Source of the DNA: DAOTVX01 sp034436015
GTDB lineage: Bacteria; Chloroflexota; Anaerolineae; Anaerolineales; Villigracilaceae
DNA: 64,000 nucleotides
NCBI GenBank assembly: GCA_034436015.1
Contig: DAOTWG010000011.1
Location: 42,210 to 106,209, forward strand
Direction of reading: 5' to 3'
Shown here: positions 1 through 9,027 of the stretch, in pieces
Layout: every line of letters starts with the position of its first letter
Numbering within the stretch: the stretch's first letter is position 1
Translations under genes and position numbers: made by a program
Notes under the pieces: model-generated
What the model saw: the letters and a program-made list of their open reading frames with translations, nothing else
Databases searched by the model: none
Told to the model about the DNA's origin: nothing

Positions 1-1
1 T

Positions 2-793
2 GCCTTGCTTGCTCTGTTAAGCGGTGGAACAGCCGTTCTTGCCGTTCTTGGCGCCGTCGGCGCGCTGTTTGTTTTGAAAGCTGGTGGGAAGGACGAGTGG
101 GCGGGCGTGTTGGCGGCGCTGGCTTTACTCCAGCCATCGGTGACCGGTCTCCTGGTGTTGTACCTTTTTATCTGGGCATCGGCTCATCGCCGATGGGGGA
201 TGGTAGGGGGATTCTCGATGCTGTTGTGCCTTTGGATCCTACTGGCCTTTTTCCTCTTGCCGGACTGGTTCTGGCCCTGGGCGCGCAATGTTCTGGCCGA
301 ACGACCGTATAACCCTGCTTGGAGCCCGGCAGATTTCTTTCAGACCTGGCTTCCTGGCCCTGGACAACGACTTGGCTGGTTGTTAACAGGCGGCCTGGGT
401 CTTCTCTTGATCATCGAATGGCTTCTCTCGCGTCGGCAAGACGCGCGTCATTTCCTCTGGACGGCTGGCCTGACTTTGGCGCTTACTCCTTTGCTTGGGG
501 CGCGAACTGTATTGGCCGGTCAGGTTGCCTTACTCTTCCCTCTGACGCTGGTTCTCTTTCTGGCCGGTCGGCGCTGGGGACGTTCGCGCCAGCGATGGCT
601 TCCTTACTCGTTGCTAATGCTCGTGTTTCTTAGTTTCTGGATATGGAGCGTTTGGCTGGTGGATGCAGGTCGGTGGAACGCGCTGCAAACTTTGCTTTTC
701 TGGTTCCTGCCGGTTGTCCTGTCGATCGGTCTGTACTGGCTGCGCTGGTATGCGTTTTGTCTGCCGCCAACTTGGCTGGAGGAAGAACTATGA
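2..793 (+). CDS. Membrane glycosyltransferase-like protein, C-terminal part (GT87-like)
   Basis: The frame is open from the window edge, so the N-terminus is missing. About 260 residues remain, made of 7-8 strongly hydrophobic segments with short loops. A Leu-Gln-Pro-Ser stretch near residue 43 resembles the K/QP motif seen in GT87 (DUF2029) polyprenyl-phosphate mannosyltransferases. The stop TGA overlaps the ATG of the next gene (ATGA), so the three membrane proteins here are probably translated together. A role in envelope glycan or lipid glycosylation is inferred from family and neighbours; substrate and donor are unknown. The GT87 assignment is tentative because the catalytic N-terminal half is absent. 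Confidence 0.6.
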   Translation, partial: ALLALLSGGTAVLAVLGAVGALFVLKAGGKDEWAGVLAALALLQPSVTGLLVLYLFIWASAHRRWGMVGGFSMLLCLWILLAFFLLPDWFWPWARNVLAERPYNPAWSPADFFQTWLPGPGQRLGWLLTGGLGLLLIIEWLLSRRQDARHFLWTAGLTLALTPLLGARTVLAGQVALLFPLTLVLFLAGRRWGRSRQRWLPYSLLMLVFLSFWIWSVWLVDAGRWNALQTLLFWFLPVVLSIGLYWLRWYAFCLPPTWLEEEL

Positions 794-2361
794 CGCTTGG
801 GCGCTATCTTCTCTTAGGCCTCTTAGGGCTGGGCATGGCTGTGTTGGTGTCTGTTCTGGAGCCAACGCCCGGTTACCTGGATGCCTCCTACTATTGTGCA
901 ACCGGCTTGCAACTTGCCTCCGGCCGGGGATTTACCGAGCCGTTCTTGTGGAACTATCTAGACGATCCGCAAGGCTTGCCCCATCCCTCCCATGCTTACT
1001 GGATGCCGTTGGCCTCGCTGCTCGCCGCGGCGGGCGCGGCATTATTTGGAAAAGAATCTTGCTTGGCGGCCCGAGTCGTGTTTGTGGGATTGGCGGCATG
1101 CATCCCGCCGCTGACGGCGGCGTTGAGCTGGTCGCTTTCATCGCGTCGTGAACATGCTGTGATAGCTGCTTTGCTGGCGGTCTTCCCCGCTTTCTATGTT
1201 CTCTATTTGCCTGCTACAGACACCTTTGTCCCCTATTTGCTTTTCGGCGGTTTGTTCTTTCTCTGTGTTGCCGAATCGGCGGGGCGTGTTCTGAAAGGCT
1301 CTTTGCGTTTTCTTGCGCTCGGTTTACTGGCCGGTCTGATGCACCTGGCGCGCGCCGATGGTTTGCTCTGGCTGGCTGTGGCGTGGGCGGCGGTTTGGCT
1401 TCTGGCAAAGGAGCGTGCTGCACGCTGGCGCGGCATCGTGGCGACATGGGCGGGCTATTTCCTAGTGATGACTCCTTGGTTTGTGCGCAATTGGTTCGTC
1501 TTTGGCGCACCGTTGGGAACAGGCAACAGCCGCATGTTGTGGTTGACCTCCTACAATCAGTTGTTCTCTTACCCCGCTAACGATTTAACCTTGGCTTCCT
1601 GGTGGGCATCTGGCATAAAGAGTATAGCAGCGGCGCGCCTTTGGGCCTTGCGTCTCAATCTCCAATCCGCATTCGGAGTGCAGGGAGAAGTCTTCTTATT
1701 CCCTTGCATTCTGGCGGGAATCTGGCATTTTCGACGTGACGCGCGGGTGCGACTGGCCCTGTTTGCCTGGCTGCTGACCTTGCTGACAATGACGTTCGTC
1801 TTTCCTTTTGCCGGGGCGCGAGGCGGTTTCTTGCACTCGGGCGCCGCGTTTCAGGCGCTGTGGTGGTCGTTGGCGCTGATAGGTCTAGAGAAGATCGTGC
1901 GTTCCCTTGCCCGTTGGAGAAAATGGAGACGAGAACAGGAAGCGCAGGTGATCTTTCGCGCTGGAGTGGTGAGCCTCGCTTTTCTCCTGACCGCTCTTTT
2001 GATTTGGGAGCGTGTGCTTGGGGGGCTTGACCCTCAACGCGCCTGGGGCAGGGATGAGGCGCGATATGCGCAAATCGGCGACCTGCTGAAGACAGCCGGC
2101 GCGCAAGCGGAGGATGTCGTCATCGTGGCGGACCCGCCTGCTTTCTATCTGACGACCGGTCACCCCTCTATTGCCTTGCCCGAAGGGGATATGACGACTC
2201 TGCGAAAGTTGGCGGAACGTTATCATGCCCGCTACCTTATCCTTGAAGCAGGAGCCATTACGGCTGGTTTCCGGCCGCTTTACGAAGCACCAACCGCTTT
2301 TCAGGAAGTGTGTTATCTTGGCGAGATGGAGGGCGCTCGTGTCTTTGCTATCCAACCCTGA
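790..2361 (+). CDS. Multi-pass membrane glycosyltransferase (GT39/PMT-like)
   Basis: 523 residues with about a dozen hydrophobic segments. The N-terminal periplasmic loop contains P-G-Y-L-D-A followed by a conserved L-A-S-G-R-G-F-T-E-P-F stretch, the layout of ArnT/PMT_2-type transferases in which an acidic residue after the first helix is catalytic. A soluble Rossmann-like tail (about 430-520) follows the last helix. The start was set at 790 (ATG overlapping the upstream TGA) because residues encoded further upstream lie inside the previous gene. It overlaps the next gene by 23 nt. Probably transfers a sugar from a polyprenyl carrier at the outer face of the membrane; acceptor unknown. Confidence 0.7.
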   Translation: MTLGRYLLLGLLGLGMAVLVSVLEPTPGYLDASYYCATGLQLASGRGFTEPFLWNYLDDPQGLPHPSHAYWMPLASLLAAAGAALFGKESCLAARVVFVGLAACIPPLTAALSWSLSSRREHAVIAALLAVFPAFYVLYLPATDTFVPYLLFGGLFFLCVAESAGRVLKGSLRFLALGLLAGLMHLARADGLLWLAVAWAAVWLLAKERAARWRGIVATWAGYFLVMTPWFVRNWFVFGAPLGTGNSRMLWLTSYNQLFSYPANDLTLASWWASGIKSIAAARLWALRLNLQSAFGVQGEVFLFPCILAGIWHFRRDARVRLALFAWLLTLLTMTFVFPFAGARGGFLHSGAAFQALWWSLALIGLEKIVRSLARWRKWRREQEAQVIFRAGVVSLAFLLTALLIWERVLGGLDPQRAWGRDEARYAQIGDLLKTAGAQAEDVVIVADPPAFYLTTGHPSIALPEGDMTTLRKLAERYHARYLILEAGAITAGFRPLYEAPTAFQEVCYLGEMEGARVFAIQP

Positions 2362-3832
2362 ACGGTCTCCCCTGTTGAGTATTCGCGATCGCTTCGTCTT
2401 GGCTATTCTTGTCCTATGTGCTGTAGGCGGTTACCTGTTGATGAGCCGGGAATATTGCTGTATTGGTTTTCCCCTGGACGATGCATGGATTCATCAAACC
2501 TACGCGCGCAATCTGGCGGAACGCGGCGAATGGGCGTTCCGTCCTGGGCAACCTTCTGCTGGCTCGACCTCGCCGTTGTGGTCGGCTGTGCTGGCAATTG
2601 GGTTTTGGCTGGACATGGCGCCTTATCCCTGGGCGTATCTGCTGGGAACTGTCCTCCTGTGGGGGGTAGTGCTGGCAGTGGAGGCAGGGATCCGGCAGGC
2701 AATCCCCTCTTATCGCCCCCGTTTCCCCTGGGCCGGCGCGTTGATTGCGCTGGAATGGCATTTCGTCTGGGCGGCGGCTTCGGGCATGGAAACGATCTTT
2801 TATGGCGCTCTGGTTACCTGGACTCTGTTGAGTCTGATGAAGGATAAGCGCAGTTATGTTACTACTGGTCTTTTGATTGGCATCGGCATCTGGGTTCGGC
2901 CGGATGGGATCACCCTGCTCGGTCCGGCAGCGCTTACCGCCCTGCTTGCGGAGCATGTGTGGCGCAAACGATTCCGTGCTCTGCTTGACTTGTTTATCGG
3001 TAGCGGGACTCCGTTTCTCTTCTATCTCCTCTTCAATGTGAGATTGAACGGCGCACCGTGGCCTAACACCTTTTACGCCAAACAGGCGGAATATGCTATC
3101 TTGCGACAGGCTCCTCTGCTCGAGCGGTATGCGGAACAGTGGTTGCAGCCGTTGGTGGGGGTCGGCGCGTTCCTGTTGCCGGGCGCGGTGCTCTGGCTGG
3201 TTGTTGTCTGGCGTAGACGTGACTGGCATACTCTAGCGGCTATGGTATGGTTCGCGGCTTACCTGGGACTGTACGCCTGGCTTTTGCCGGTTACCTACCA
3301 GCATGGGCGTTATGTCATGCCGGCCATGGGAATCTTCTTCGTATGGGGGTTGCTTGGCCTATGGCGGCTGGCTACCACGCCTGCCTCGCCTCGTTTGGTG
3401 CGCTCGCTGCTGGTAGGCTGGCGGGCAGGCATATATCTGCTTGCCTTGCTGTTTTGGATTCAGGGAGGCATGGCCTATGCGCGGGATGTGGCTTTCATCG
3501 AGAGCGAAATGGTTGCGACCGCGCGCTGGGTGAACGAAAAACTTCCTGACGACGTTTTGATCGCCGCGCACGATATTGGGGCCTTGGGTTACTTTGATTC
3601 GCATCCCTTGCTCGATTTAGCAGGCCTGGTCTCCCCGCAAGTGATTCCTTTCCTGCGCGATGAAACACGCCTGGCGGCCTACCTGGATGCGCAGGGCGCG
3701 GACTATCTCGTTGTCTTTCCAGATTGGTATCCTTCTCTGGTTGCAAACCGCGAACCTGTTTTTGTCACGAATGCTCCCTACGCGCCGGCTCAAGGCGGCA
3801 CGAACATGGCGGTCTATCGCTGGGGACCGTAG
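2339..3832 (+). CDS. Multi-pass membrane glycosyltransferase (GT39/PMT-like), second copy
   Basis: 497 residues, about ten membrane segments. The first loop has F-P-L-D-D-A-W-I and Y-A-R-N-L-A, matching the P-D-D-A-x-I...RYA-x-NL pattern of PMT_2-type glycosyltransferases, with the Asp pair as likely catalytic acid. The tail (about 390-497) is soluble, with a DIGALGYF stretch seen in many homologues from this phylum. The GTG start at 2339 was chosen because GATGGAGG lies 7 nt upstream; an in-frame ATG at 2225 would overlap the previous gene by far more. Third member of an overlapping glycosyltransferase operon. Confidence 0.7.
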   Translation: MSLLSNPERSPLLSIRDRFVLAILVLCAVGGYLLMSREYCCIGFPLDDAWIHQTYARNLAERGEWAFRPGQPSAGSTSPLWSAVLAIGFWLDMAPYPWAYLLGTVLLWGVVLAVEAGIRQAIPSYRPRFPWAGALIALEWHFVWAAASGMETIFYGALVTWTLLSLMKDKRSYVTTGLLIGIGIWVRPDGITLLGPAALTALLAEHVWRKRFRALLDLFIGSGTPFLFYLLFNVRLNGAPWPNTFYAKQAEYAILRQAPLLERYAEQWLQPLVGVGAFLLPGAVLWLVVVWRRRDWHTLAAMVWFAAYLGLYAWLLPVTYQHGRYVMPAMGIFFVWGLLGLWRLATTPASPRLVRSLLVGWRAGIYLLALLFWIQGGMAYARDVAFIESEMVATARWVNEKLPDDVLIAAHDIGALGYFDSHPLLDLAGLVSPQVIPFLRDETRLAAYLDAQGADYLVVFPDWYPSLVANREPVFVTNAPYAPAQGGTNMAVYRWGP

Positions 3833-4105
3833 GGCCGTTTGTGTTCTTTGGCCCCCTCGCAATAGCCCCGTGATGGTAAAATAACTACTCTGTGTTCACA
3901 ATGCCTCGTTTGCCGTGTTCTGTGAGTAAGCCTCTTCGGTTAGCGACTTCTGGCCGTCGCCTTTGCCTGGATGGTGGATCTGGACAAGTCTCCGAGCTGG
4001 CTTTGCGCCTCGGAGTTCGCATCGCAGGAAGGTTGCTTTCGATAAGTCTGGATAACAGACGTTTGCAAGAGTTCACGCCGCAAATTTGTTTACTATGGAG
4101 AGGAT

Positions 4106-5464
4106 ATGACACTGCCTTTTCCCGAGAATTTCGTCTGGGGTGCTGCCACTGCCTCCTACCAGATTGAAGGCGCGGCCTATGAGGGCGGTAAAGGTCCCTC
4201 GATTTGGGATGTGTTCTGCCGCCGGCCGGGAGCGATCCACGAGGGGCATACTGGGGAAATTGCCTGCGATCATTACCATCGTTTTCGTGAGGATGTAGCC
4301 CTGATGAAGGTGATAGGTTTGAGGGGATACCGTTTCTCGATCTCCTGGCCGCGTATTCTACCGGAAGGTATAGGCGCAATCAATCCGGAGGGCCTCGCCT
4401 TCTATGATGCACTGGTGGATGAATTGTTAGCCGCTGGCGTGCAACCCTGGGTGACGTTGTATCATTGGGATTTACCCTATGCTCTCTACCTGCGCGGAGG
4501 CTGGCTCAATCCAGAGATGCCAAATTGGTTTGCCGATTACGCGCGCGTAGTGGTCGAGAAACTTTCGGATCGTGTGACGCATTGGATGACGTTGAACGAG
4601 GTCCAGGTTTTCATCGGCATGGGACTAAAAGAGGGTCGTCACGCGCCCGGCCTGCAGCTCGACTGGCCGGAGGTGCTCCTGGCGGCGCATCATGCCTTGT
4701 TGGCGCATGGACGCGCGGTACAGAGCATTCGCGCTTTCAGCAGGCAGCCGGCGCAGATAGGCTGGGCGCCGGTCGGCTTGACGTGCATCCCTGCCAGCGA
4801 ACTGGAGGTGGATGTTCAGGCCGCGCGACAGGCTATGTTCTCGATCACACAGCCCGGAACATGGAATAACACTTGGTGGGCAGACCCGATTATCTTTGGC
4901 CGTTATCCCGAGGATGGTCTCCGCGTGTTCGGCGCGGCCGCGCCGGATTTCCCGGCCTCCGACATGGATATCATCGCGACGCCGATTGACTTCTACGGCG
5001 CGAATTGCTACTTTGGTTTCCCGACACGCGCTGGTCAGGATGGCAGCCCCGAGCTTGCGCCCTGGCCGCCGGGTTCACCGGTCAATCTCTACTACTGGCA
5101 CATCCACTTTGACGCACTGTATTGGGCGGCGCGTTTCCTGTATGAACGCTATCGGAAGCCGATCGTCATTACCGAGAATGGCCTTGGCGGTATGGATTGG
5201 ATTCATCGTGATGGACAAGTGCACGACCCCCAACGTGTGGATTATACGGCTCGCCATCTAGCCGGCCTGAAGCGGGCGATCGGAGAAGGCGTATCGGTGC
5301 AGGGATACTTCCACTGGTCGCTCATGGATAATTTCGAGTGGCAAGAGGGATACCGTCAACGCTTCGGTCTGATTTATGTGGATTTCACCACCCAAAGGCG
5401 TATTCTCAAGGATTCGGCGTATTGGTATCGTGAGGTCATCCAGACGAATGGAGCCGATCTGTAG
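4106..5464 (+). CDS. Beta-glucosidase, glycoside hydrolase family 1
   Basis: 452 residues, the normal GH1 length, covering one TIM barrel. N-terminal FPENFVWGAATASYQIEG is the family signature. The acid/base Glu is E165 in TLNEV (usually TLNEP) and the nucleophile is E357 in ITENG. There is no signal peptide, so it acts in the cytoplasm on imported cellobiose or related beta-glucosides, releasing glucose. GGAGAGGAT precedes the ATG. It lies 48 nt before a GH94 phosphorylase gene on the same strand, so hydrolytic and phosphorolytic routes for beta-linked oligosaccharides appear to be co-expressed. Exact sugar specificity cannot be read from the sequence. Confidence 0.93.
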   Translation: MTLPFPENFVWGAATASYQIEGAAYEGGKGPSIWDVFCRRPGAIHEGHTGEIACDHYHRFREDVALMKVIGLRGYRFSISWPRILPEGIGAINPEGLAFYDALVDELLAAGVQPWVTLYHWDLPYALYLRGGWLNPEMPNWFADYARVVVEKLSDRVTHWMTLNEVQVFIGMGLKEGRHAPGLQLDWPEVLLAAHHALLAHGRAVQSIRAFSRQPAQIGWAPVGLTCIPASELEVDVQAARQAMFSITQPGTWNNTWWADPIIFGRYPEDGLRVFGAAAPDFPASDMDIIATPIDFYGANCYFGFPTRAGQDGSPELAPWPPGSPVNLYYWHIHFDALYWAARFLYERYRKPIVITENGLGGMDWIHRDGQVHDPQRVDYTARHLAGLKRAIGEGVSVQGYFHWSLMDNFEWQEGYRQRFGLIYVDFTTQRRILKDSAYWYREVIQTNGADL

Positions 5465-5512
5465 TCTTGCCTTGCCTTAAGCCATCAAATCCTTGCGCGG
5501 AAGGAGAGCTTC

Positions 5513-7906
5513 ATGTCCACAGGTCATCGTATCCAGAACGCTTATGGTTACTTTGATGAGGAAAGCGGCGAATTTGTGATTACCCGGCCTGATACCCCAA
5601 CGCCATGGATGAATTATATTGGCGAGGGGCAATACGGAGGCATCGTCTCGAACACGGGCGGCGGTTATTCCTTCGATCGCGATCCCAAGAATCGTCGTGT
5701 CACCCGCTATCGCTACAATGCGATCCCGGTGGACCAGCCGGGGCGCTACATTTACCTGCGAGATATGGAAACAGGCGAGTACTGGAGTCCTACCTGGCAA
5801 CCTATTCCTCAGCGCAGGCTGGACCGCTATGAGTGCCGCCATGGCACCGGTTACACGCGTATTTCCGGCGAATACCGGGAGATTGGCGCCGAAATACTGT
5901 ACTTTGTGCCGCCGGCGGCGTTTTCCCCCTTTCCCGGTGAGCTTTGGGTATTGAAGGTAACGAATCGAGGCGAGCGACCGCGTCGTTTGCGTTCGTTCTC
6001 GTATGTGGAATTTTCGTACTGGAGCGCGGAGATAGACCTGCACAATCTGGATTGGGGACAGCATATTGTGCGCAGCCAGGTGGAAGATGGCGTAATTCGC
6101 GTCTCAACCTGGTTCCGTCCGACGACCACGTTCTTCGCCAGTAACCTCAAGCCGCTTGGTTTCGATACCGAACGGGAGGTCTTCGTCGGTCCGTATCGCG
6201 ATCTTGCCAATCCCATCGTGGTAGAGGAGGGGAAACCGCGCAATTCCCAGGCGCCGCGCGGCAACATTATCGGTTCACTCTGCCACGAGTTTACCCTCCA
6301 GCCGGGTGAAGAGCAAACGATCCTCTATATGCTTGGCGTCACCGATGAGCCAGCCACGATCGCCTCGCTGGTGGAAACATACCGGCGTCCGGCGAATGTC
6401 CTCGCGGCATTCGACGCGTTGCAAGCAGACTGGCGCGATTACCTCAATCGGTTCCAGGTCGAAACGCCGGACCACGAAATGAACGCCATGCTCAACGTCT
6501 GGAATCAGATTCAGTGCCGCGCGACCCTGTTCTGGTCACGCTTTGTTTCCGCGTACGAGACCGGCCTCGGGCGCGGTATGGGCACGCGCGATTCAGCGCA
6601 GGACACCCTGGCGACCGTTCACAACGCGCCGCAGCGCGCGCGCGCGACACTCTCTATGCTCTGGAAATTGCAATTCCAGGATGGTCATACCTGGCATCAG
6701 GTCTATCCGCTAACGGGAGAGGGCGGCCCCGGCCTGGCGGCAGAGTTCCCGGAGTGGCCGCAATGGTTCTGCGACGACCATCTCTGGCTTGTCCTGGCTA
6801 CCGTTGCCTACTTGCGTGAGACGGGTGATATGGCGTATCTCGATACGCGCTTGCCTTATCAGGACGGCGGCGAGGATACGGTCTGGGGGCATATGTTGCG
6901 CGCCGTGGACTTTACCCTGAATCATCGCGGCCCCCATGGCTTGCCGCGCCTGGGCTTCTCGGATTGGGATGACACCATGAATCTCGATCATGGCTCCGGC
7001 AAAGCAGAATCGGTGATGGCTGCACAGCAATTTTGTCGTGTGATGCTTGATTTAGCCGATTTGTGCGAGGCGTTGGGCAAGGAGGAAGAGGCGCAACACT
7101 TCTTGGCTCTCAAGCGAGAGATGACGGACATTATCGAGCAAGTGGCCTGGGATGGGAAATGGTATGCCCGCGCCTTCGACGATGAAGGCAGGCCGGTGGG
7201 AGTGCAAAGGGAACAGTACCACAAGATTAATCTAAACACGCAGACCTGGGCGGTGATTGGCGAGTGCGCCGCGCGCGAACGCGCGGAGCAGGCCATGCGC
7301 AGCGTGCACGAAAAACTGAATACACCCTTTGGCATTGCGCTTTTGTGGCCCCCCTATGAGGGGAGCGATCCGCGTGTGCGCGGCACTTCTACCTATCCGC
7401 CCGGCGCTAAGGAGAACGGCGGCATTTTCAGCCATGCCAATACGTGGGCGGTGATAGCGGCGGCAAAGTTGGGTTGGAACGACCGCGCCTATGAGTACTA
7501 TCGCCAGATGCTTCCCTTGACGCGCAAGGATAACGACCATTTCAAAGTGGAGCCGTATGTGTACTGTGGGAACATTGCCGGCCCGGCTCATCCCCAGTTC
7601 GGCCTTGGAAGAAATGCCTGGCTTTCCGGCACGGCCTCCTGGATGTTCGTAGCCGCGACGCAGTGGATTCTCGGCATTCGCCCTACTTTCCGGGGGCTAC
7701 AGATCGCGCCGATGATTCCGTCACACTGGCGCGGCTACCGCGCACGTCGCGAGTTTCGCGGCGTGATGTATCATATTCGCGTGGAACGGGAAGGGAAAGG
7801 CAATACGGTGGAACTCGAAGCGGACGGAAAACGAATAGAGGGGAACCTTGTGCCTTTCCCACCCTCAGGGAAGCGGGAGATGGATGTGCGCGTGATCTTG
7901 CGATAG
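5513..7906 (+). CDS. Glycoside phosphorylase, GH94 (cellobiose phosphorylase-like)
   Basis: 797 residues, matching cellobiose and N,N-diacetylchitobiose phosphorylases (about 790-820). The N-terminal beta-sandwich starts with an NAYGYFDEESGEFVITRPDTP stretch, followed by a linker and an (alpha/alpha)6 barrel. The DWDD motif at residues 484-487 corresponds to the GH94 general-acid region. Family members cleave a beta-linked disaccharide with phosphate to give sugar 1-phosphate plus sugar, saving ATP. No signal peptide, so cytoplasmic. AAGGAGAG precedes the ATG. Pairing with the GH1 gene favours cellobiose or short cello-oligosaccharides, but laminaribiose or chitobiose cannot be excluded. Confidence 0.9.
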   Translation: MSTGHRIQNAYGYFDEESGEFVITRPDTPTPWMNYIGEGQYGGIVSNTGGGYSFDRDPKNRRVTRYRYNAIPVDQPGRYIYLRDMETGEYWSPTWQPIPQRRLDRYECRHGTGYTRISGEYREIGAEILYFVPPAAFSPFPGELWVLKVTNRGERPRRLRSFSYVEFSYWSAEIDLHNLDWGQHIVRSQVEDGVIRVSTWFRPTTTFFASNLKPLGFDTEREVFVGPYRDLANPIVVEEGKPRNSQAPRGNIIGSLCHEFTLQPGEEQTILYMLGVTDEPATIASLVETYRRPANVLAAFDALQADWRDYLNRFQVETPDHEMNAMLNVWNQIQCRATLFWSRFVSAYETGLGRGMGTRDSAQDTLATVHNAPQRARATLSMLWKLQFQDGHTWHQVYPLTGEGGPGLAAEFPEWPQWFCDDHLWLVLATVAYLRETGDMAYLDTRLPYQDGGEDTVWGHMLRAVDFTLNHRGPHGLPRLGFSDWDDTMNLDHGSGKAESVMAAQQFCRVMLDLADLCEALGKEEEAQHFLALKREMTDIIEQVAWDGKWYARAFDDEGRPVGVQREQYHKINLNTQTWAVIGECAARERAEQAMRSVHEKLNTPFGIALLWPPYEGSDPRVRGTSTYPPGAKENGGIFSHANTWAVIAAAKLGWNDRAYEYYRQMLPLTRKDNDHFKVEPYVYCGNIAGPAHPQFGLGRNAWLSGTASWMFVAATQWILGIRPTFRGLQIAPMIPSHWRGYRARREFRGVMYHIRVEREGKGNTVELEADGKRIEGNLVPFPPSGKREMDVRVILR

Positions 7907-7942
7907 TGCACGCAGCCGCTTGTGGTCGCGCGAGCCGTCGGT

Positions 7943-9022
7943 TCAGGATCGATCTGCAGGGCGTTCCGACCAGATGCCGGCGATGGGTGTGTTACAGTAG
8001 GGGCAAGTTCCTCGGGGCGTGATGCGATACTCGGAGATGACATATGCCCATCGGCGGATCAGGGGACGCGCACAACCAGGGCAAAAGGTCGTTTCATATT
8101 CTTCCACCTGACCGGGCAGATTGCCGGCGTACACATAGCGTAAGCCGGCTTCGCGCCCGATTTCCGCCGCGCGTAGAAGCGTCCGCGCCGGTGTGTTCTC
8201 CACATCCGTCATTTTGTAGTCGCTGTGGAAGGCAGTGACGTGCCAGGGAATATCTACCGAAACCGAGGCCAGGAAACGCGCCGCCTCCCAGAGTTCCTCA
8301 TTGCTGTCGTTGAAGCCAGGCACGACCAGGGTTACTACTTCTACCCATATCCCCATGCTTTTTGCCCGTTGAATCGTATCCAGAACGTTTTTCAATACCC
8401 CGCCCAAGACGCGGTAGTTCTGCTGACGCATGGACTTCAAGTCAATCTTCAGCCCGCTCAGCCAGGGGCGCAGGTATTCTAGCGCTTCGGGGGTAGCGTT
8501 GCCGTTAGAGACATATACGCACTTCATGCCCTCGGCGACGGCGAGTTGGAAGATGGCCGCTGCCCATTCGCTGGTGATGAGCGGCTCGTTGTAGGAAGAA
8601 GCAATAATCGCTGCGCCGGTGCTTTTCGCATGACCAACCACTTGCTCCGGCGATATGCGTCGGATGTAGTACCCCGATTCATCTGCCGCCGGATCGCGTA
8701 GCGTTTGGGAGGAAAACCAGTTCTGGCAATAAGGGCAATGAAAATTGCAACCTAACATCCCGAATGTCAGGGCCACCGCGCCGGGCAGAAAGTGATAGAA
8801 CGGCTTTTTCTCGATTGGATCGGGATATAACCCGGCTACGTATCCCCAGGGGACGCGCAAGGCACCCGCGTCGTTGAATCGCACCTGACAGATGCCGCGC
8901 CGTCCCGGACGAATCAGGCAACGATGCCCGCAGGCGGTGCAGCGGACCGCGCCATCCTCCTGTGCGACGAACAGTTCGCCGGGAGCAGTGAGAGTGTCTA
9001 GCAGGTTCTGCAAACCAACCAT
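7943..9022 (-). CDS. amrS: AmmeMemoRadiSam-type radical SAM enzyme AmrS
   Basis: 359 residues. The radical SAM cluster motif is C92-x3-C96-x2-C99 in CNFHCPYCQ. The N-terminal cysteine set C28-x2-C31-x3-C35-x9-C45 and the C-terminal CPGC...CPYC pairs are typical of the AmrS group (often labelled PflA-like or YjjW-like), so an extra metal or Fe-S site is likely. The reaction is unknown; the family usually occurs with AMMECR1 and MEMO1 homologues, which are not in this window. Here it is the last gene of the metH-larE-larB-larC-amrS operon, 5 nt after larC, so SAM-dependent regulation probably reaches it. Confidence 0.88.
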   Translation of the reverse strand: MVGLQNLLDTLTAPGELFVAQEDGAVRCTACGHRCLIRPGRRGICQVRFNDAGALRVPWGYVAGLYPDPIEKKPFYHFLPGAVALTFGMLGCNFHCPYCQNWFSSQTLRDPAADESGYYIRRISPEQVVGHAKSTGAAIIASSYNEPLITSEWAAAIFQLAVAEGMKCVYVSNGNATPEALEYLRPWLSGLKIDLKSMRQQNYRVLGGVLKNVLDTIQRAKSMGIWVEVVTLVVPGFNDSNEELWEAARFLASVSVDIPWHVTAFHSDYKMTDVENTPARTLLRAAEIGREAGLRYVYAGNLPGQVEEYETTFCPGCARPLIRRWAYVISEYRITPRGTCPYCNTPIAGIWSERPADRS

Positions 9023-9027
9023 CTTTC

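Noticed and set aside
2414..3229. 271-codon minus-strand open frame
   Set aside because: It is a shadow of a membrane protein gene on the plus strand; composition and lack of motifs are unlike a real protein.
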